Below are positions 19,433 through 28,190 of a stretch of DNA of 64,000 nucleotides, piece after piece (the stretch's first letter is position 1; each line of letters opens with the position of its first letter). Origin of the DNA: Luteimonas yindakuii (GTDB lineage Bacteria; Pseudomonadota; Gammaproteobacteria; Xanthomonadales; Xanthomonadaceae); assembly GCF_004803715.2 (NCBI RefSeq), contig NZ_CP039383.2:1054001-1118000 (forward strand). The letters run 5' to 3'. Below the pieces are notes generated by a model. That model did not search any database. It saw only the letters and a program-made list of their open reading frames with translations, and had not been told where the DNA came from. A program made the position numbers and the translations under genes.

Positions 19433-19888
19433 TCAATCCGTGCCGGTTTCAGTTGTCGTCAGCATCGACATCGCCTGCAACACCGGCAGCGCATCCATCA
19501 GTTGCTGCTTCTGCCCGTCATCAAGGTCGTGCAGCCATGCCACCAGCGGCTCGAGCTTGCGTGCATGGCCTTCCAGCAACAGCCGGCGTCCCCGGGCCGA
19601 GGCCTCGATCACCCAGCCACGGCCATCCAGTGGATCCGGCCTGCGTCGCACCAGCCGCTTCTCCTCCAGGCGGGTGACCGTGCGGGTCATCGACGGCGGG
19701 CGAACCGCTTCATGCCGCGCAAGCGTGCCGATGTTCATCGCCCCACCATGCACCAGCACGGCCAGCGCCGATGCTTCCGACGCCGAGAGCTGGGGTGCCT
19801 CGTCGAGCGCCCGAAGTACGCGCGGCAGCCGCACCGCCACCATCACCAGTGCATCGGCAAGCCGCAGGTCATCATCGACATCGCCCAC
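19433..19888 (-). CDS. MarR-family transcriptional regulator
   Basis: 151 residues, winged helix: LSASEASALAVLVHGGAMNIGTLA, recognition helix RPPSMTRTVTRLEEK, wing RRRPDPLDGRGWVIEASARGR, then a C-terminal dimerisation helix. Divergent from the DUF998 gene at 19949; a palindrome TTAGC-ATA-GCTAA lies between them. Likely controls itself and that neighbour. Confidence 0.85.
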   Translation of the reverse strand: MGDVDDDLRLADALVMVAVRLPRVLRALDEAPQLSASEASALAVLVHGGAMNIGTLARHEAVRPPSMTRTVTRLEEKRLVRRRPDPLDGRGWVIEASARGRRLLLEGHARKLEPLVAWLHDLDDGQKQQLMDALPVLQAMSMLTTTETGTD

Positions 19889-19889
19889 C

Positions 19890-19919
19890 TTGACACCTCC
19901 TCCAGTCCACCAACATAGT
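19890..19919 (+). promoter_or_regulatory. Candidate promoter of the DUF998 gene
   Basis: TTGACA (19890-19895), 18-base spacer, CATAGT (19914-19919, 4/6 to TATAAT). The MarR-type palindrome starts at the last base of the -10, an arrangement suited to repression. Confidence 0.5.
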
Positions 19920-19931
19920 TAGCATAGCTAA
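19919..19931. promoter_or_regulatory. Palindromic operator, MarR/DUF998 divergent gap
   Basis: TTAGC-ATA-GCTAA, perfect 5-3-5 inverted repeat in a GC-rich background, overlapping the probable transcription start of the plus-strand gene. Confidence 0.5.
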
Positions 19932-19948
19932 ATAACCCGGTGGCGGAC

Positions 19949-20599
19949 ATGACACGTACGCGCGCTTACCTGTTGCTGGGGCCCGTTGCCTTCGTGTGGT
20001 TCTTCGCGTGGATCCTTCTGCTGGACCTGCTGCGACCGGAGTACACCTCGGCGCACAAGGCGGTCAGCGAGCTCGGCGCAATCGGTGCGCCGCATATGTG
20101 GGCGATGAACCTGTTCGGCTTCATCGCCACCGGCGTGATGCTGATGCTGGCAGCACGCGGCTACCGCGCCGTCATCCCGCAGCGATCCAGGTTCCCGGCC
20201 GCGATGCTGTGGCTCACCGGGCTGCTGTTCGCCCTGACCGCCGTGCCCATCGCCATGGCACCCGACGGCGATCCCGACCGCAGCGCGCCGATCACCCAGG
20301 TGCACCTGCTGATCAGCCAGCTCGGCCTGCTGCCCTGGCTGATCGCGCTGTTGGTGCTGATGACGCGCTTCGGCGACCGCGCACACCGCCCGTTGGCGCT
20401 GATCAGCCTGCTCACTGTCGTGGCCTTCATCGGCGTCATCGTTCTGTATGCCGCCGGTGTTGGCGCCACCACCCCCGGCCTGATGCAGCGCCTGTGGTTT
20501 GCCGTGGTGCTGGGCTGGTTCGGCGCGGCCGGGCTGTGGCTGGCGCTCGCGCAGGGTGCGGGAGCGCGGCATGCCGTTGTGGGCGAGGGGCGCGGCTGA
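19949..20599 (+). CDS. DUF998 integral membrane protein
   Basis: 216 residues with six hydrophobic segments. The first loop VSELGAIGAPHMWAMNLFGF is the recognisable DUF998 signature. Function not known to me. A GTG at 19940 is in frame, but the ATG at 19949 has GGTGGCGG upstream and gives the usual start. Likely regulated by the divergent MarR protein. Confidence 0.8.
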   Translation: MTRTRAYLLLGPVAFVWFFAWILLLDLLRPEYTSAHKAVSELGAIGAPHMWAMNLFGFIATGVMLMLAARGYRAVIPQRSRFPAAMLWLTGLLFALTAVPIAMAPDGDPDRSAPITQVHLLISQLGLLPWLIALLVLMTRFGDRAHRPLALISLLTVVAFIGVIVLYAAGVGATTPGLMQRLWFAVVLGWFGAAGLWLALAQGAGARHAVVGEGRG

Positions 20600-20659
20600 G
20601 TCCATCTGATCAGTCGCGAGCAAGCCGGTGCTGTCCTTCGCGGGTGTGTCCGAGCGTCA

Positions 20660-21931
20660 TCAGCGCAAGCGGGCGAAAGAACTTCCGTCCGCAACGAAGT
20701 GGAACGATAGGTCGTCGTCGGCGACATCTGCACAGATGACATGGAGGACAGGTCGCCGGCTACCGGCGGGGGGTAGCTGATAGGCGGTCTCCTGGGCGTC
20801 CGCGAGCCCCTCGTGCCACGGATAGATCAGCACAGCCTCATTGCAGGGGTAGACAGCGGCGTAGGCATGCAGCTGGTACGCATGCGCGTCCGGCGGCGCC
20901 AATCGACCCCGTCGATCCACATCTACCCGGCTCCATTTGGTATCCGCCACCGCCAACACCTCCGGGCCGGCGCTGAGGACGAGATCGGGCCTCAGGCGGA
21001 AGTACTTCCTTTCGGCATCGCCCAGAAGGTCCGCAAGGTGTCGCCCGGTGTGCTGCAAGTGCAGCTGCAGACCTTTCGAGCCCGCGCGGTGCCGCAGCCT
21101 CGTCGCCACCGCGGCTTCGAAGAGCCTGTTCATGTCGAACAGAAGTTCCGGAGCGGAGTTTGTGCCCTTGCGAACGTCGGGTGACAGCAACCGCAGGATC
21201 CAGCCGGCCCAACGCAGAGCCGCCGCGTAGTGATCGACCTGTCGGTCCTTGGTCAGTCGGCCATGCAGCGACAGACCATCCCTGCGCGTCGGTACTTCAT
21301 CAAAGGCCGCTGCCATCTCCAGCCACAGCCGTCCCGACTCCACGCCCCGTGCCCAGGGGCGGGCTGCAATCAGCGCTGCTTTGAGGACCTGATTCCAGGG
21401 GTTGTCGGCGGTCAGTTCGTCGAAACGGGATGCAATCCGATCCACCCGCATCGCGTGGGTGGTGGCCTGACGCTGCAGGAGCAAGCGCCCACGGATAACC
21501 CTTAGGTCTTCTTCGTCAATGCGGTAACGGTGCACGAGCCCGATCCGGACCAACCGTGCCAACGCCTTTAGATAGGCCAATACGAACACATCCAGGAGTT
21601 CCCGCTGCTGCAGACCATGGTCCACGCTTCCGGCCGCGAAGATGGGGAGGTCGTATGCCCATCGCAGCAGCCGCAGCAACGTCCCGCGTGCGAGGGCAGG
21701 ATCGGCGTCTTCGCCAACCTTCGGCAGTACTTCCAGCACACGCCCACCGCCGAGGTTCACCAGCCCGACGAACTGGGAGAACCGCACCGAGCGGTGGCCG
21801 AAGACGCAGAATCCCGGGCGCTGTTGCGTCATGGACGCGAGCCGCTCAGCCTCGATAGGCGAAAGCGTCGACGCGCCGCTCCCGACTGGAACTACCTCGT
21901 GCTCGAGCACAGTCAGCGTGCGGAACTCCAT
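20660..21931 (-). CDS. mcrC: McrC nuclease subunit of a type IV (modification-dependent) restriction system
   Basis: Nuclease partner of the McrB GTPase that cuts foreign DNA with modified cytosine. 423 residues. The C-terminal PD-(D/E)xK site is visible as RPDLVL (Asp316) followed by ADTKW (Asp330, Lys332). The N-terminal part holds GLVNLGGGRVLEVLPKVG, typical of McrC. Three bases separate it from mcrB, so the two are one operon. G+C is lower than in surrounding genes (34 of 60 by hand count at 21121-21180), suggesting transfer. Confidence 0.9.
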   Translation of the reverse strand: MEFRTLTVLEHEVVPVGSGASTLSPIEAERLASMTQQRPGFCVFGHRSVRFSQFVGLVNLGGGRVLEVLPKVGEDADPALARGTLLRLLRWAYDLPIFAAGSVDHGLQQRELLDVFVLAYLKALARLVRIGLVHRYRIDEEDLRVIRGRLLLQRQATTHAMRVDRIASRFDELTADNPWNQVLKAALIAARPWARGVESGRLWLEMAAAFDEVPTRRDGLSLHGRLTKDRQVDHYAAALRWAGWILRLLSPDVRKGTNSAPELLFDMNRLFEAAVATRLRHRAGSKGLQLHLQHTGRHLADLLGDAERKYFRLRPDLVLSAGPEVLAVADTKWSRVDVDRRGRLAPPDAHAYQLHAYAAVYPCNEAVLIYPWHEGLADAQETAYQLPPAGSRRPVLHVICADVADDDLSFHFVADGSSFARLR

Positions 21932-21934
21932 AGG

Positions 21935-24154
21935 TCAGTCAGGCGCGGCTGAAGTGTCGTAGATCGATCGAAACGTCTCGGCCGTCCAGGCGGTGGAGTC
22001 GGTCAAGACGTAACGCACACGTTCCTGCGCGCCGATGTCGGCATGGCTGCCAAAGACATCGGCCGCGTCCAGCGTCTCGGCGCGCAGGAACGGGGAACCT
22101 CCGCTGCGCGCGGAGAGGACCAGGGCGATGCGACTCCAGTCGTCGAAGAAGTACTCCTGCAACAGTGGAATCACCTGCAATCGGAACGCAGTGCGTAGAT
22201 CTTCAAGGCTCGCCACGCGGGTGAAGTAAGCGTGGCCGATGAGCCGATCGCGGTCCGCCAGAAACTCGAGCCGTTCGTTGATGGCCTGGAGAAGCCTGGA
22301 CAGCTCCACACCTTCGATCCGCCGCTGCAGCACCTTGTAGTCCGGCGGCATCTCTTCGAACTCGAAGCGCCGCCGCAATGCGACGTCGAGAAGGGCGATG
22401 GACCTGTCGGCCGTGTTCATCGTGCCGTAGATGTCGAGGTTCTCCGGTACGCCAAAGCGTTCGCCGTCGCCGTCCTCGTCACCCGTCCCCGGCAACTGGA
22501 CTTCCATGCCACCGACCAGTGCACCATCAGCGTCATAGCGGGCACGCTTGTCGGGTTCGATGAGCGTGATGAGTTCACCGAAGACCTTGGCGATGTTGGC
22601 TCGGTTGATCTCGTCGATGAACAGCGCATAGGGCTTCCCGGAATTGGCCCGGGCCTCAGCGCAGATCTGTTTGAACACGCCGTCCATCATTCGAAAGCCG
22701 GTCGCGCCGGTGTCACCGCTGTTGTCCACGACCACCGGACGCAGGCCGATCACAAAGTCTTCGTACGAGTATGAAGGATGGAAGGTCACCACCCGGTATC
22801 TCGCCACTGGGCGAGCTGAAACTCCGGGGCCTGCCTTCCATAAGTCCATGAGTTCGGCGGCCTCGCTGTCGCCGTCCCGCCAGTCAGGGAGGACGGTCCA
22901 GTCGGAAGCCTCGGTCTTGGTGAAAAGGAAGGGCGGGCGGCGATCCGCGACGTTGACCGTGGCCACTTCCAGCGGGGTGTGACTCTGCAGGTATCCCCAG
23001 AGGGTCGCCCGAACGTTGCTTCGCTTGCGTTGGGCGGCCTTGGCCTTGATCAGACCGTGCTGCTCGAGGGAGGTGACCTTGGCCGGGTTGGCGAGGTCCG
23101 CAAGTGCGGCTGCGATCACCGCTCGCCAGCCGAATCTTGTGACTAGCCTCAGTTCCCAGGTGGCCCTGTCTACATCTGCAGGTTGATCCGTGTACCTCGC
23201 AAACAGCTGCTGGAGCTTCCACGTCTTGCCCGTTCCAGGTGGGCCGTACAGGATCAGGTTGCGTGCTGCACCCTGCTTTCGTGGGTAAGCAGGTACCGGC
23301 TCGGCGACAACAGGCGTATCGGCCTTCTCCTCCGACGCGCTGTCATCGGGTTCGTTCGGCTTTTTCCACTGATCCCGCAGCGGCTCGAGGTAAAAGTCGA
23401 TATCTGCTGTCCCGTAGCGTTGTTCCTGGGTACGGCGCAGTTCCAGCAGTGCGTCGTCCAGCTGACGGTCGGTCCAGTGGCGGGTCTCTTTCCTCGGCGC
23501 CACCCCGAATCCCTGCAGGACTTTGTACCGGTCGCCATTGCTCGACATGCGTTCCACGCGCTCCGGAAACAGGAAGTAGCGGAGCATGTGGCGGAACTGG
23601 CGATCTCCGCTTTCCTGGATCGTCTCTATCCAGGCGAGGAACCGGTCGTAGTCAGCGAATATCCCGGTGCGCTCGTCAACGGGCAGCGCCTTGATCGACT
23701 GACCCAACCTGACCAGGTAGACAATCTCCCGCCAGCGGTTGGTGTTGACCCCCATCCCGCCGGATCCGATTCCGTCCAGCATCCTGTCGGCCAGCATCGG
23801 ATGTGCGGGATCGAGCGACTCTCCGGACCAGCCCCACACCTGCATGACACCTTCGCGCTTGGTGTCTTCTGTGATGTTGCTGGGGAACAGGAACAGCGCC
23901 CAGAGAAGTTCGGCCATCAGCTTGCGGGCATCGGGTGGTGCATCCTCCAGCTGGGCCTGCAGCTTCTCGTAGAAGCTGCCGCTTCCGACATCGAGGCGCT
24001 GGAGGAAGTACCGATCCAGCGCGTCGTAGTTGGCCGCCGTACTGATGGCCCCGGCCCCAAGGATGCTGCCATCCCTGACGAGACACGACTGCACCCATTC
24101 GCGGCCGGCAGCCGTGATGGACGGGGCGTCGTGGTGATAGGTGTAGAGCGCCAT
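21935..24154 (-). CDS. mcrB: McrB-type AAA+ GTPase of a type IV restriction system
   Basis: 739 residues. The C-terminal AAA+ motor has Walker A GPPGTGKT (304-311), Walker B LFIDEINRAN (Asp514, Glu515) and MNTADRSIALLDVALRRRFEF; the last carries the MNxxD signature of McrB GTPases. Residues 1 to about 250 are not the E. coli McrB DNA-binding fold as far as I can see. They contain AELLWALFLFPSNITEDTKR and RHMLRYFLFPERVERMSS, a helical N-terminal domain seen in many McrB-like proteins that probably sets target recognition. An acidic linker precedes the motor. Hand count 22561-22620 gives 32 of 60 G+C. Confidence 0.9.
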   Translation of the reverse strand: MALYTYHHDAPSITAAGREWVQSCLVRDGSILGAGAISTAANYDALDRYFLQRLDVGSGSFYEKLQAQLEDAPPDARKLMAELLWALFLFPSNITEDTKREGVMQVWGWSGESLDPAHPMLADRMLDGIGSGGMGVNTNRWREIVYLVRLGQSIKALPVDERTGIFADYDRFLAWIETIQESGDRQFRHMLRYFLFPERVERMSSNGDRYKVLQGFGVAPRKETRHWTDRQLDDALLELRRTQEQRYGTADIDFYLEPLRDQWKKPNEPDDSASEEKADTPVVAEPVPAYPRKQGAARNLILYGPPGTGKTWKLQQLFARYTDQPADVDRATWELRLVTRFGWRAVIAAALADLANPAKVTSLEQHGLIKAKAAQRKRSNVRATLWGYLQSHTPLEVATVNVADRRPPFLFTKTEASDWTVLPDWRDGDSEAAELMDLWKAGPGVSARPVARYRVVTFHPSYSYEDFVIGLRPVVVDNSGDTGATGFRMMDGVFKQICAEARANSGKPYALFIDEINRANIAKVFGELITLIEPDKRARYDADGALVGGMEVQLPGTGDEDGDGERFGVPENLDIYGTMNTADRSIALLDVALRRRFEFEEMPPDYKVLQRRIEGVELSRLLQAINERLEFLADRDRLIGHAYFTRVASLEDLRTAFRLQVIPLLQEYFFDDWSRIALVLSARSGGSPFLRAETLDAADVFGSHADIGAQERVRYVLTDSTAWTAETFRSIYDTSAAPD

Positions 24155-24396
24155 TCAAGTCTCCGATTGATTGCACCCGAGCCCAGAGAAGTACAGCTCG
24201 CCAGTGACAACACGCCGCGGATCGGGCGAGCCAAGCCTGTGTACTCGACGATCCGGGCGAGTATGTCAGCCCGCGCAAAAGCACAGTGGATGGACGCGGC
24301 TTGCCAGTGATCCGTCGGCGTCACAGGCCGCGGGCGTGCATCATCAGTCCCCAGCTGAAAGAATCGCCAGAGCTGAGCAGAGACCCGGAGCTTTCC

Positions 24397-25011
24397 ATGC
24401 GAGTACTTTCCGCCCTGCTGAAGATAGCCGCCGCGCCGATCGCCCTGGCCCTCGCACTCTCCGCCTGCGCCACCGCGCAGGACACGCCGGCCGCATCCAC
24501 CGACGACGAGGTGACCATGCAATCCCCGGTACTCGAACGCTTCGCCACGCCCGTCGACGGCATCCACAGCGGCGGCAGGGTCAGCGCCGACGATCTGCCT
24601 GCGCTGCGCGCGGCGGGCATCCGCCATGTGATCAACCTCGCACCGGCGGCGGAGACGCCCGGCTTCGACGAGGCGGCCGCGGTGCGTGCGGCGGGGATGC
24701 GTTACGACAGCCTGCCCATTGCCGGTGCGGCGGATCTGGACCGCGAGGCGGTGGTGGCGTTCGACCTGCTGCTGCAGGCGGCCGATGGGCTGACGCTGGT
24801 GCATTGCGCCAGCGGCAACCGGGTGGGCGCGCTGGCGGCGTTGCGTGCGGCGTGGCTGCACGGTGCCGACGAGGAAGCCGCTGTCGAAGAAGGCCGGCGC
24901 TGGGGCCTTCGTGGGCTGGAAGGCGAGGTGCGCGGGCGGCTGGCGCGCGAGCGTTGCGTGGCCGATGCAGGCGATGCCGACAGCGCGGCGCGCTGTGACG
25001 CCGCGGGCTGA
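24397..25011 (+). CDS. DUF442-type (protein-tyrosine-phosphatase-like) lipoprotein
   Basis: 204 residues. Lipoprotein signal with lipobox LSAC, then a dual-specificity-phosphatase fold: GGRVSADDLPALRAAGIRHVINL and the P-loop HCASGNR (His136, Cys137, Arg142), which keeps the CX5R catalytic pattern. Matches the DUF442/beta-lactamase-hydrolase-like group. ATG 24397 has CGGAG six bases upstream. Substrate unknown. It immediately follows the mcrBC insert, with 240 non-coding bases between in which I see no element. Confidence 0.8.
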   Translation: MRVLSALLKIAAAPIALALALSACATAQDTPAASTDDEVTMQSPVLERFATPVDGIHSGGRVSADDLPALRAAGIRHVINLAPAAETPGFDEAAAVRAAGMRYDSLPIAGAADLDREAVVAFDLLLQAADGLTLVHCASGNRVGALAALRAAWLHGADEEAAVEEGRRWGLRGLEGEVRGRLARERCVADAGDADSAARCDAAG

Positions 25012-25084
25012 GCCGGCCTGGCAAGCGGGCAGTCCGGCACGGCACTTGCAAGGGGAGCCCGGTGATCCTTTTCCGAGTATCCGC

Positions 25085-25399
25085 ATGCCGCACACCGCGC
25101 AGTCCACTGTCATCGCCGGGCCCTGGACGCCCCGGACCCATGCGCCGGCACCCCGCACGCCGGAGCGTCGCCGGGCTGCGCCGCCGGCCGATCCCGCCCG
25201 CATGTGCGAAGGCCTTGCGCCGGCCCAGCTCGTCACCCTGGAAGCGCTGCAGATCTTCGGCTGGCGGCTGGCGTTCGTGCGCCGCCCGCTGTTCCAGGCG
25301 CCGATCCCGGTGCTGTTCGACCAGGAGGGCACGCGCCACGTGGTGATCCTCGAGGACGGCACGCTGGACGAACACGCCACGCTGAAGCTGCGGAACTGA
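25085..25399 (+). CDS. Conserved hypothetical protein
   Basis: 104 residues. Pro/Arg-rich variable N-terminus (1-40), then a compact domain ALQIFGWRLAFVRRPLFQ...VLFDQEGTRHVVILEDG. I recognise the second half as common in Xanthomonadaceae genomes, but know no function. No signal peptide or membrane segment. Start chosen at ATG 25085; the ribosome-binding site is weak, and the conserved part begins near residue 40, so the true start could be later. Confidence 0.6.
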   Translation: MPHTAQSTVIAGPWTPRTHAPAPRTPERRRAAPPADPARMCEGLAPAQLVTLEALQIFGWRLAFVRRPLFQAPIPVLFDQEGTRHVVILEDGTLDEHATLKLRN

Positions 25400-25491
25400 C
25401 CGCTCCGGGGGCGCTGGGCCGCGCTGGGTGATCGCGCGGCGCAGACTTCGCGCTCCCTAGACTGCGGGGCGTCGCCACCCGGAGTACGCCC

Positions 25492-26355
25492 ATGGCCCGT
25501 GACCCCGCACAGCCCGCCGCCTTTCTCGGCCACGGCAGTCCGATGAACGCGATCGAGCGCAACCGCTTCACCGATGCCTGGCGTGCGTTCGCCGCCTCGG
25601 TGCCGCGGCCGCGGGCGATCCTGGTGGTGTCGGCGCACTGGTACATCAACGCCACCGCGGTCACCGCAATGCCGCGGCCGCGCACCATCCACGACTTCTT
25701 CGGGTTTCCAAAGCCGCTGTTCGAGGTGCAGTACCCGGCGCCCGGGCTGCCGGAGCTGGCCGAGGAAGTGTCCGAGGTGGCGAAGCCGGATTACGTCGGC
25801 GCCGACCACGATGGCTGGGGGCTGGACCACGGCACCTGGTCGGTGCTGGTGCATGCATTTCCGGATGCCGACATCCCCGTGGTGCAGCTGTCGATCAATG
25901 CGCAGAAGCCGCCGGAATTGCATGTGGCGATGGGCGCGAAGCTCGCCGCGTTGCGCGAGCGCGGGGTGTTGCTGGTGGGCAGCGGCAACGTGGTGCACAA
26001 CCTGCGCGCGATGGACTGGAAGCAGCCCGACGCGGCGTTCGACTGGAACACGCGCTTCGACACCGACGCCCGTCAGCTGCTGGCCGAACGCCCGGGCGAC
26101 GCCGCGGCGCTGATGGAGCATCGCGATTACGAAATCTCCGCGCCGACGCCGGAGCACTTCCTGCCGGTGCTGTACCTGGCCGGCTTCGCCGCCGCCACCG
26201 GCGTGGGCGCAGGCGTACTGGTGGAAGGGCCGGCCTACGGCTCGCTGTCGATGACCAGCTACACCGCCGGCCCGGATTGCCCGCCGCCGACACCCGACGG
26301 GCCCGGTGCCGCGGCGGTGAGCACAAGTCTGCCGCCGGAGGACAGCAATATCTGA
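25492..26355 (+). CDS. YgiD-type extradiol (4,5-DOPA-like) dioxygenase
   Basis: Class III (LigB-fold) ring-cleaving dioxygenase. 287 residues. Zinc/iron ligands appear in FLGHGSPMNAIE, VVSAHW, DHGTWSVLVHAFPDADIPVVQLSI and the GSGNVVHNLR motif, all as in E. coli YgiD. The tail after about residue 265 is Pro/Ala-rich and not conserved. The natural substrate of this subfamily is uncertain. Stands alone, convergent with the cytochrome b561 gene. Confidence 0.88.
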   Translation: MARDPAQPAAFLGHGSPMNAIERNRFTDAWRAFAASVPRPRAILVVSAHWYINATAVTAMPRPRTIHDFFGFPKPLFEVQYPAPGLPELAEEVSEVAKPDYVGADHDGWGLDHGTWSVLVHAFPDADIPVVQLSINAQKPPELHVAMGAKLAALRERGVLLVGSGNVVHNLRAMDWKQPDAAFDWNTRFDTDARQLLAERPGDAAALMEHRDYEISAPTPEHFLPVLYLAGFAAATGVGAGVLVEGPAYGSLSMTSYTAGPDCPPPTPDGPGAAAVSTSLPPEDSNI

Positions 26356-26371
26356 GGCGACGGGCGCGCGG

Positions 26372-26962
26372 TCAGCGGGCGACGGTGCCGTCGCCCGTGG
26401 CCACGTCGGCCGACGCGGGCGGCGCAGCTTCGACCGGCCGGCGTCGGCCGAAGGCCATGTGGTCGAACACGCCATCGCGCCGTACCCACGCGTGGTGCAG
26501 CGCGGCGCCGGCATGCACCAGCACCAGCGCCAGCAGGCTGTAGGCCAACCATGCGTGCAGCTCGCGCAGCAGGCCGTAGCGGGCGAGGTCGGCCCCCGTG
26601 AGCGCGGGCAGCACGAATCCGCCCACGCGCACCGGCAGGCCGGCGGCGCCGTGCATCGCCCAGCCGGTGAGCGGCAGCGCCAGCATCAGCGCGTACAGCG
26701 CCCAGTGGCTGGCGCGTGCCAGTGCGCGCTGCAGCACGGGAATGCTACGGGGCAGCGGCGGCGCCCGGAAGCGCAGGCGGTTGGCCAGGCGCAGCAGCAC
26801 CAGCACCAGTGCCAGCACGCCGAACGCCCTGTGCAGCTGGATGGCCGGCGTGGTCCACGGCTGCCAGCGGTCCACCATCGCCACGCCCAGGCTCAGCTGC
26901 GACAGCAGCAGCGCCGCCATCGCCCAGTGCAGCAGGCGTGCGGACAACGGGTAGCGGCTCAT
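26372..26962 (-). CDS. Cytochrome b561
   Basis: Four-helix di-heme inner-membrane electron carrier. 196 residues with histidines placed for heme ligation: His12 (LLHWAM), His44 (QLHRAFG), His86 (ASHWALY), His136/His150 in the last helices. Charged C-terminal tail after 160. ATG 26962 overlaps the stop of the catalase-like gene upstream, so the two form one operon. Confidence 0.88.
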   Translation of the reverse strand: MSRYPLSARLLHWAMAALLLSQLSLGVAMVDRWQPWTTPAIQLHRAFGVLALVLVLLRLANRLRFRAPPLPRSIPVLQRALARASHWALYALMLALPLTGWAMHGAAGLPVRVGGFVLPALTGADLARYGLLRELHAWLAYSLLALVLVHAGAALHHAWVRRDGVFDHMAFGRRRPVEAAPPASADVATGDGTVAR

Positions 26963-28026
26963 GGCGCGCCCTCCAGCAGGGTTTCGCGTGCACGCCGGCG
27001 CAGGCTTTCGGCGTAGGCGGCGCGGCGTGCGTGGAGGACGGGATCGGCGGACGGCTCGATGCCTTCCGGCAGCACCAGCGGGTCGAAATTGAGGCCGTTG
27101 CAGTCGCCGCCCTGCTGCGCGCGCGCATAAGTGAGTTTGACGGTGCCGGCATCGACGGTGCGGCGCGTGTCCGGCCACGGCCGGGAGCCGTCGTCGACCG
27201 GGTCGCCGGGTTCGGCCAGCTGCAGGCGCAGGGTCCAGCGCACCGGACCGTCGGCGAGGCGCTGCTGGAACTCCTGGCTGAGCGCGTCATCGGTATGCGG
27301 GCCGTCGCCCAGCGGTGCGAACGGGGCCTCCGGCACCATCGCCCAGCGCACTGGCTGGCGCTGGCCATCGGCATCGACCAGCACGAAGGCGTTGGCGCTG
27401 TGGTAGCGCGTGTTCGCCCAGCTGTCGCTGGCCCGGTAGCCGGCCTGCCAGGCGCGGAAGGCGGCGCTCTCCGGATGCGCCTCGAAGAACGCCGCGATCC
27501 GCGCCGGGTCCGGCTTGCCGGTGGCGGGGTCGGACGCCATCGCGCGCAGCTGCTCGTGGAAGGCCTCGGGCGTGCCGACCGCCAGCATCGGCGGCGTGTT
27601 CATCGCCATCCGCCATTGCTGGCCGTCGGCCTGGGTGATGGCCAGCGCCATGCTGCGCACGCCGGCAGTGGCCTCGGGGGCGGCCGGGTTGCCGCCGCCG
27701 ACCGACAGCCGTCCCAGCACCGGGGACTCGCCTTCGAAGAGTGGTGCCGACGACAGCGCCGCGGCGTCGCCGGAGCCGATGAAGCGGCCCGATACGCACA
27801 GCCCGCGCGCATGTGCGCGGCGGAAGCCGGCGTGCAGCGCCTCGCCGCCGCCCTGCATGGTGTCGATGATCGAGCTGGCGCGATGCTCGGCGCCGGTGCC
27901 GAACGCGCCGCGCAGGATGGCGATGCCGATGGCCACCGCGGCCAACAGCAGCACGATCAGCATGGTGCGTACCACGCGCGTGCGCGGCGGGAGCGGGGCG
28001 GGCGGGTGATCGGTACTTGGGTCCAC
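26959..28026 (-). CDS. Membrane-anchored catalase-family peroxidase (SrpA-like)
   Basis: 355 residues from GTG 28026 (VDPSTDHPP...). One N-terminal membrane segment (about 22-38) then a compact catalase core: RRAHARGLCVSGRF with the distal His72, SMALAITQADGQQWRMAMNTPP, and RYHSANAFVLV. Much shorter than true catalases, typical for periplasm-facing SrpA-like heme peroxidases. A start at ATG 27963 would keep the membrane segment. Overlap of 4 bases with cytochrome b561 suggests electrons pass from the quinone pool via b561 to this peroxidase (inference). Confidence 0.85.
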   Translation of the reverse strand: MDPSTDHPPAPLPPRTRVVRTMLIVLLLAAVAIGIAILRGAFGTGAEHRASSIIDTMQGGGEALHAGFRRAHARGLCVSGRFIGSGDAAALSSAPLFEGESPVLGRLSVGGGNPAAPEATAGVRSMALAITQADGQQWRMAMNTPPMLAVGTPEAFHEQLRAMASDPATGKPDPARIAAFFEAHPESAAFRAWQAGYRASDSWANTRYHSANAFVLVDADGQRQPVRWAMVPEAPFAPLGDGPHTDDALSQEFQQRLADGPVRWTLRLQLAEPGDPVDDGSRPWPDTRRTVDAGTVKLTYARAQQGGDCNGLNFDPLVLPEGIEPSADPVLHARRAAYAESLRRRARETLLEGAP

Positions 28027-28190
28027 GGGGTGCCTGCGAGGGTATGTGGCGTGTGGCGGGGCCTGGCACGCGGGTCGTGGCGGCAGGCGTACAAGTGATG
28101 GAACGCCGGGTCGGTCGTGCCTGGGCCGGTGGGCCGGCTGGGGACACGCCGCTATCATGGCGCGTCCACCCTTCCGCACGCGTGACTGCC

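Noticed and set aside
24155-24396. Attachment site or mobile-element end beside mcrB
   Set aside because: I looked for direct or inverted repeats bordering the mcrBC pair and saw none convincing.
23917-26514. An 865-codon minus-strand frame across the end of mcrB and the dioxygenase gene
   Set aside because: Shadow frame; the plus-strand DUF442 and YgiD-like genes have clear catalytic motifs.
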